From Lachnospiraceae bacterium (lineage in GTDB: Bacteria; Bacillota_A; Clostridia; Lachnospirales; Lachnospiraceae), in the NCBI GenBank assembly GCA_017540915.1, contig JAFYAD010000191.1, forward strand, positions 1-11,472: a stretch of DNA of 11,472 nt, read 5' to 3'. Below, one piece after another: positions 7,233 to 11,472 of this stretch. The position numbers and the translations under genes are program-made. A model generated the notes under the pieces. It had not been told where the DNA came from and searched no databases. It was given only the letters and a program-made list of their open reading frames with translations. Position 1 is the first letter of the stretch. Each line of letters opens with the position of its first letter.

Positions 7233-7239
7233 AGGGGAG
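7233..7239 (+). promoter_or_regulatory. Shine-Dalgarno site fixing the HD-GYP start
   Basis: AGGGGAG lies six bases before ATG 7246. The frame is open upstream to a GTG at 7150, but that codon overlaps the promoter candidate and lacks a ribosome binding site, so 7246 is preferred. Confidence 0.75.
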
Positions 7240-7245
7240 AAAAGT

Positions 7246-8613
7246 ATGGAAATACTTAGAAATATAAATGAAATAACCGTGTATCTTTTTTATGCGTGCT
7301 ACATTATTCTTTTTTATGCTTCACTTAAAAAGTGTTTTTTGAGAGAAGGATATAGTAAGGTCAAACTATTCTTTTTGTCACTGATCACAAATCCCTTTTT
7401 TATGTTCGCGATTTCGACATTTTTATCAGCTACTATTGTTTTTGTTCGAGAAAGTCTGGAATTAGGGCTGGATATATCAAGCCCTGCTGATTGGGATTAT
7501 CTGATAAATGTTCAGTTTGATAGTTCTTTGATCGTTTTGATCGGCACTATTATATTTATTATGATAATCGTGCTGATCTCTTATTTGATGGGAAAACATC
7601 TCAAGGCGTATAATATGTCATTTGTTATGTTTGTTTATATTATATTTTCCGTTGTGGTTGTATTAGTAGACGGTCACAGTTTGGAAATACCTAAAGAAAC
7701 GGGATTTGTTTTTGGAATACTGCATAATATGTCTAACATCATAAATGTTGTAGTTGTCTGTCTGATTTATCTCCTTATTATCAGAGCACTATCCAAACTG
7801 TCGGGGAAAAAGCGGCAGGTAAACTGGAAACTGTTTTTGATCCCTCCGAGTGTTTTTATAAGCTTCTATAGTGTTTTGGATTTTTATACTTCTAGGTATA
7901 GTAGTATTGATGCAAATCTTGTTGTAAGTGTACTCTCATATGTGATATTGATTCTGTTTATATGGGCATTTTATATCATAATCAATAACATCAAAGCGAC
8001 TGATGATGCGATTATGGCTAAAAATGACATCCAGACTCTTTCTGTAGAGGTCATGGAGGCTTTGGCTCATACCATAGATGCAAAAGATGAGTATACCAGA
8101 GGTCACTCAATCAGAGTTGCCAGGTATTCGAGGATGATTGCATCGAAAATGGGACTTTCATCAGAACAGAGCGAAAACATATATTATATGGGCCTTCTTC
8201 ATGATATAGGAAAAATAGGTGTTCCTAATGAGATTATCAACAAGCCGGGTAAACTTACGGATGAAGAGTTTGAGCAGATCAGAAAACATCCGGTTACCGG
8301 TTTTGATATATTAGCGGAGATTAAGAGCCGCCCGAGCCTTTCGATAGGTGCCAGATGGCATCATGAACGAGTTGACGGTAAAGGTTATCCTGATCACAAA
8401 TCCGGCGAGGAAATACCGATAGAGGCGAGGCTTATTGCGGTTGCAGACAGTTATGATGCCATGACATCAAACCGAAGCTACAGACAGTACCTGCCGCAGG
8501 ATGTGGTGAGAAGTGAGATCGAGAAGAATATCGGTAGCCAGTTCGATGAGATGGCTGCAAAATGTATGTTGCAAATAATAGATGAGGACACGGAATATGT
8601 CCTGCACGAATAG
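7246..8613 (+). CDS. Membrane-anchored HD-GYP domain protein, probable c-di-GMP phosphodiesterase
   Basis: HD-GYP proteins hydrolyse cyclic di-GMP and so adjust motility, adhesion and surface behaviour. The 455-residue product has seven probable membrane segments (roughly 8-27, 39-66, 93-116, 123-142, 162-184, 194-213 and 222-248), then a short linker and a cytoplasmic HD-GYP domain from about 265. The metal-binding and signature residues are all present: His287 in GHSIRVARYS, the HD pair 319-320 in LLHDIGK, His348 in KHP, HHE at 372-374 and GYP at 380-382. An active enzyme is therefore expected. The N-terminal membrane part matches no sensor family that I recognise. It may sense a membrane or extracellular cue. 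The gene follows a terminator and has its own promoter candidate. The GNAT gene begins 38 bases downstream. Confidence 0.9.
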   Translation: MEILRNINEITVYLFYACYIILFYASLKKCFLREGYSKVKLFFLSLITNPFFMFAISTFLSATIVFVRESLELGLDISSPADWDYLINVQFDSSLIVLIGTIIFIMIIVLISYLMGKHLKAYNMSFVMFVYIIFSVVVVLVDGHSLEIPKETGFVFGILHNMSNIINVVVVCLIYLLIIRALSKLSGKKRQVNWKLFLIPPSVFISFYSVLDFYTSRYSSIDANLVVSVLSYVILILFIWAFYIIINNIKATDDAIMAKNDIQTLSVEVMEALAHTIDAKDEYTRGHSIRVARYSRMIASKMGLSSEQSENIYYMGLLHDIGKIGVPNEIINKPGKLTDEEFEQIRKHPVTGFDILAEIKSRPSLSIGARWHHERVDGKGYPDHKSGEEIPIEARLIAVADSYDAMTSNRSYRQYLPQDVVRSEIEKNIGSQFDEMAAKCMLQIIDEDTEYVLHE

Positions 8614-8651
8614 GAAGCAAGAGCATCTTCGGGAAAGAGAGAGTGAGCAGA

Positions 8652-9131
8652 ATGGAATTCAAAAAAATAGAGTCACGATATGATAAGGAGCTGGCTGGGT
8701 TGATCAGGGTGAATCTGGAGAAGGTTCATCTGGATATTCCCGGAACAGTTTACTATGATGAGAATCTGGATCATCTGAGTGAATTTTATCTGGCTGATCC
8801 GGCAAGGCGGTTTTATTATATCGCAGTAGATGATAGCGACAGGCTGGTAGGCGGTGTGGGACTTGCACAGATTGACCTCTTTGAGGACTGCTGCGAGCTG
8901 CAGAAGCTGTATCTTTCGGATGATGTCAAAGGTGCAGGCTTAAGCTACAGGATGGTTTCCATGATAGAGGACAAGGCGAGGGAGCTTGGGTATAAGCGTA
9001 TCTACCTTGAGACTCATGACTGTCTTGAGGCGGCAATCCATGTTTACAGAAAGACCGGATATAGAGAGATAGAGAAACCGGAAGGTCTGGTACATGCCAC
9101 CATGAATAAGTTTTTTATAAAAGAGTTGTGA
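8652..9131 (+). CDS. GNAT-family N-acetyltransferase
   Basis: This is a predicted cytoplasmic acetyl-CoA-dependent acetyltransferase of unknown acceptor. The 159 residues form a single GNAT domain. Strand 4 (CELQKLYLS, 81-89) leads into the acetyl-CoA-binding loop VKGAGLSYRM (92-101), followed by the helix and the conserved end segment AAIHVYRKTGYRE (127-139). The start is uncertain by three codons. ATG 8652 gives the usual M-E-F-K-K-I opening of the family, while GTG 8643 has a slightly better purine-rich upstream stretch (GGGAAAGAG). The gene lies between the HD-GYP and tcdA genes with short gaps and is probably in the same transcript. No substrate can be inferred. Confidence 0.88.
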   Translation: MEFKKIESRYDKELAGLIRVNLEKVHLDIPGTVYYDENLDHLSEFYLADPARRFYYIAVDDSDRLVGGVGLAQIDLFEDCCELQKLYLSDDVKGAGLSYRMVSMIEDKARELGYKRIYLETHDCLEAAIHVYRKTGYREIEKPEGLVHATMNKFFIKEL

Positions 9132-9188
9132 CAGCCTGATCATTTGGAAACAGGATCATTGGATAATGTTTACGGAACAGAGGATAAA

Positions 9189-9947
9189 ATGTCGGAAAGA
9201 TTTTCGAGAACAGAATTATTATTTGGAAAAACAGCAATGGAACGTCTGGCCGAAAGCCGCGTGGCTGTATTCGGTATCGGCGGTGTCGGAGGCTATGTGT
9301 GCGAGGCACTGGCGCGCAGCGGTGTAGGTTCATTTGATCTGATAGATAACGACAAGGTCTGTCTGTCGAATATCAACCGGCAGATCATAGCAACAGGGCG
9401 CACTGTGGGAGAATACAAAACGGATGTTATGAGAGAACGCATCCTGGACATCAATCCGGAGGCGGTGGTGAATACATATAAGTGTTTTTTTCTGCCGGAG
9501 AATGCGTCGGACTTCCCCTTCGAAGAATACGATTATGTGATCGATGCTGTGGATACAGTTACGGCTAAGATCGAGCTTGTGATGCAGTGTGAGCGGTTGG
9601 GCGTTCCTGTCATAAGCTCCATGGGAGCCGGGAATAAGCTTGATCCCACTCGTTTTCGTGTCGCAGATATTTACAGTACCAACATAGATCCGCTTGCCAG
9701 AGTTATGCGGCGTGAACTGAAAAAGAGAGGCATTCGCAAGCTAAAAGTGGTCTATTCGGAGGAGGAGCCCATCAGTCCGAATGCAGGTAATAAGACTGCA
9801 GACAATTGCGGTGATACGGGGGATCAGGATGCCGGAAGTCACGGCAAAAGGCGCAGGAGCATACCGGGCAGCACGGCTTTTGTGCCGTCTGTCGCAGGTT
9901 TGATAATAGCAGGAGAAGTTATCAGAGACTTAACGGGTATAAGATGA
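9189..9947 (+). CDS. tcdA: tRNA threonylcarbamoyladenosine dehydratase, ThiF/HesA family
   Basis: TcdA (CsdL) uses ATP to convert t6A at tRNA position 37 into its cyclic form ct6A, which improves decoding of ANN codons. The 252-residue product opens with RFSRTELLFGKTAMERL, typical of TcdA. It carries the nucleotide-binding loop GIGGVG (29-34), the E1-like DNDKVCLSNINRQ (53-65) and DAVDT (119-123). The C-terminal SVAGLIIAGEVIRDL also fits. A glycine/aspartate/asparagine-rich low-complexity insertion at about 198-220, followed by three Arg, interrupts the usually conserved stretch between the SEEEPI and PGS segments. ATG 9189 is chosen because AGAGGA lies just upstream; an earlier TTG at 9144 is in frame but adds residues foreign to the family. 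MoeB/ThiF-like activity is an alternative but less likely given the N-terminus. Confidence 0.88.
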   Translation: MSERFSRTELLFGKTAMERLAESRVAVFGIGGVGGYVCEALARSGVGSFDLIDNDKVCLSNINRQIIATGRTVGEYKTDVMRERILDINPEAVVNTYKCFFLPENASDFPFEEYDYVIDAVDTVTAKIELVMQCERLGVPVISSMGAGNKLDPTRFRVADIYSTNIDPLARVMRRELKKRGIRKLKVVYSEEEPISPNAGNKTADNCGDTGDQDAGSHGKRRRSIPGSTAFVPSVAGLIIAGEVIRDLTGIR

Positions 9948-9955
9948 ACATTTGA

Positions 9956-11472
<1,517 letters not shown>

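Noticed and set aside
7150..7245. GTG start at 7150 for the HD-GYP protein
   Set aside because: It sits inside the promoter candidate without a ribosome binding site, while ATG 7246 has AGGGGAG at ideal spacing.
9144..9188. TTG start at 9144 for TcdA
   Set aside because: The extra residues are not seen in the family, and ATG 9189 has a purine-rich site just upstream and begins the conserved RFSRTELLFG region.

Overview
The window looks like chromosome of an anaerobic, moderately AT-rich Firmicute, most likely a Lachnospiraceae-type clostridium (inference). The support is purine-rich AGGAG-type ribosome binding sites, an oxygen-sensitive glycyl radical enzyme (GRE) with its radical-SAM activase, a Gram-positive-style lipoprotein binding protein, an HD-GYP protein and a LacZ-type GH2 enzyme. 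Every supported gene lies on the + strand. I see no tRNA, rRNA, CRISPR array or insertion sequence.

Layout. (1) 1-471 is the 3' part of a NUDIX hydrolase gene cut by the window edge. (2) 472-923 is a gap without an intact gene. It holds a long nested hairpin ending in a T-run (537-601) and some coding-like debris. (3) 924-7036 is a five-gene unit: GRE, NitT/TauT-type ABC ATPase, permease, lipoprotein binding protein and GRE-activating enzyme. It closes with a strong intrinsic terminator at 7057-7093. (4) 7137-11472 has a good candidate promoter followed by a membrane-anchored HD-GYP protein, a GNAT acetyltransferase, the tRNA-modifying enzyme TcdA and the first 501 codons of a GH2 beta-galactosidase that runs off the end.

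The most notable region is the GRE unit. It reads as a self-contained uptake-and-cleavage module: binding protein, permease and ATPase import a small, probably anionic compound, the activase installs the glycyl radical, and the GRE cleaves the compound. The transporter belongs to the family that carries taurine and other sulfonates. The GRE sequence resembles, as far as I can recall, the isethionate sulfite-lyase branch. A sulfonate C-S lyase is therefore my leading hypothesis, not a demonstrated function.

The GRE gene is interrupted by two in-frame stops, TAG at 1857-1859 and TAA at 1899-1901. Both replace what look like Glu codons, and the frame is otherwise open for 813 codons. The transporter and activase genes are intact. 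The locus is therefore either a very recently inactivated pathway or an assembly/consensus error. Deciding which is the key question for this window.
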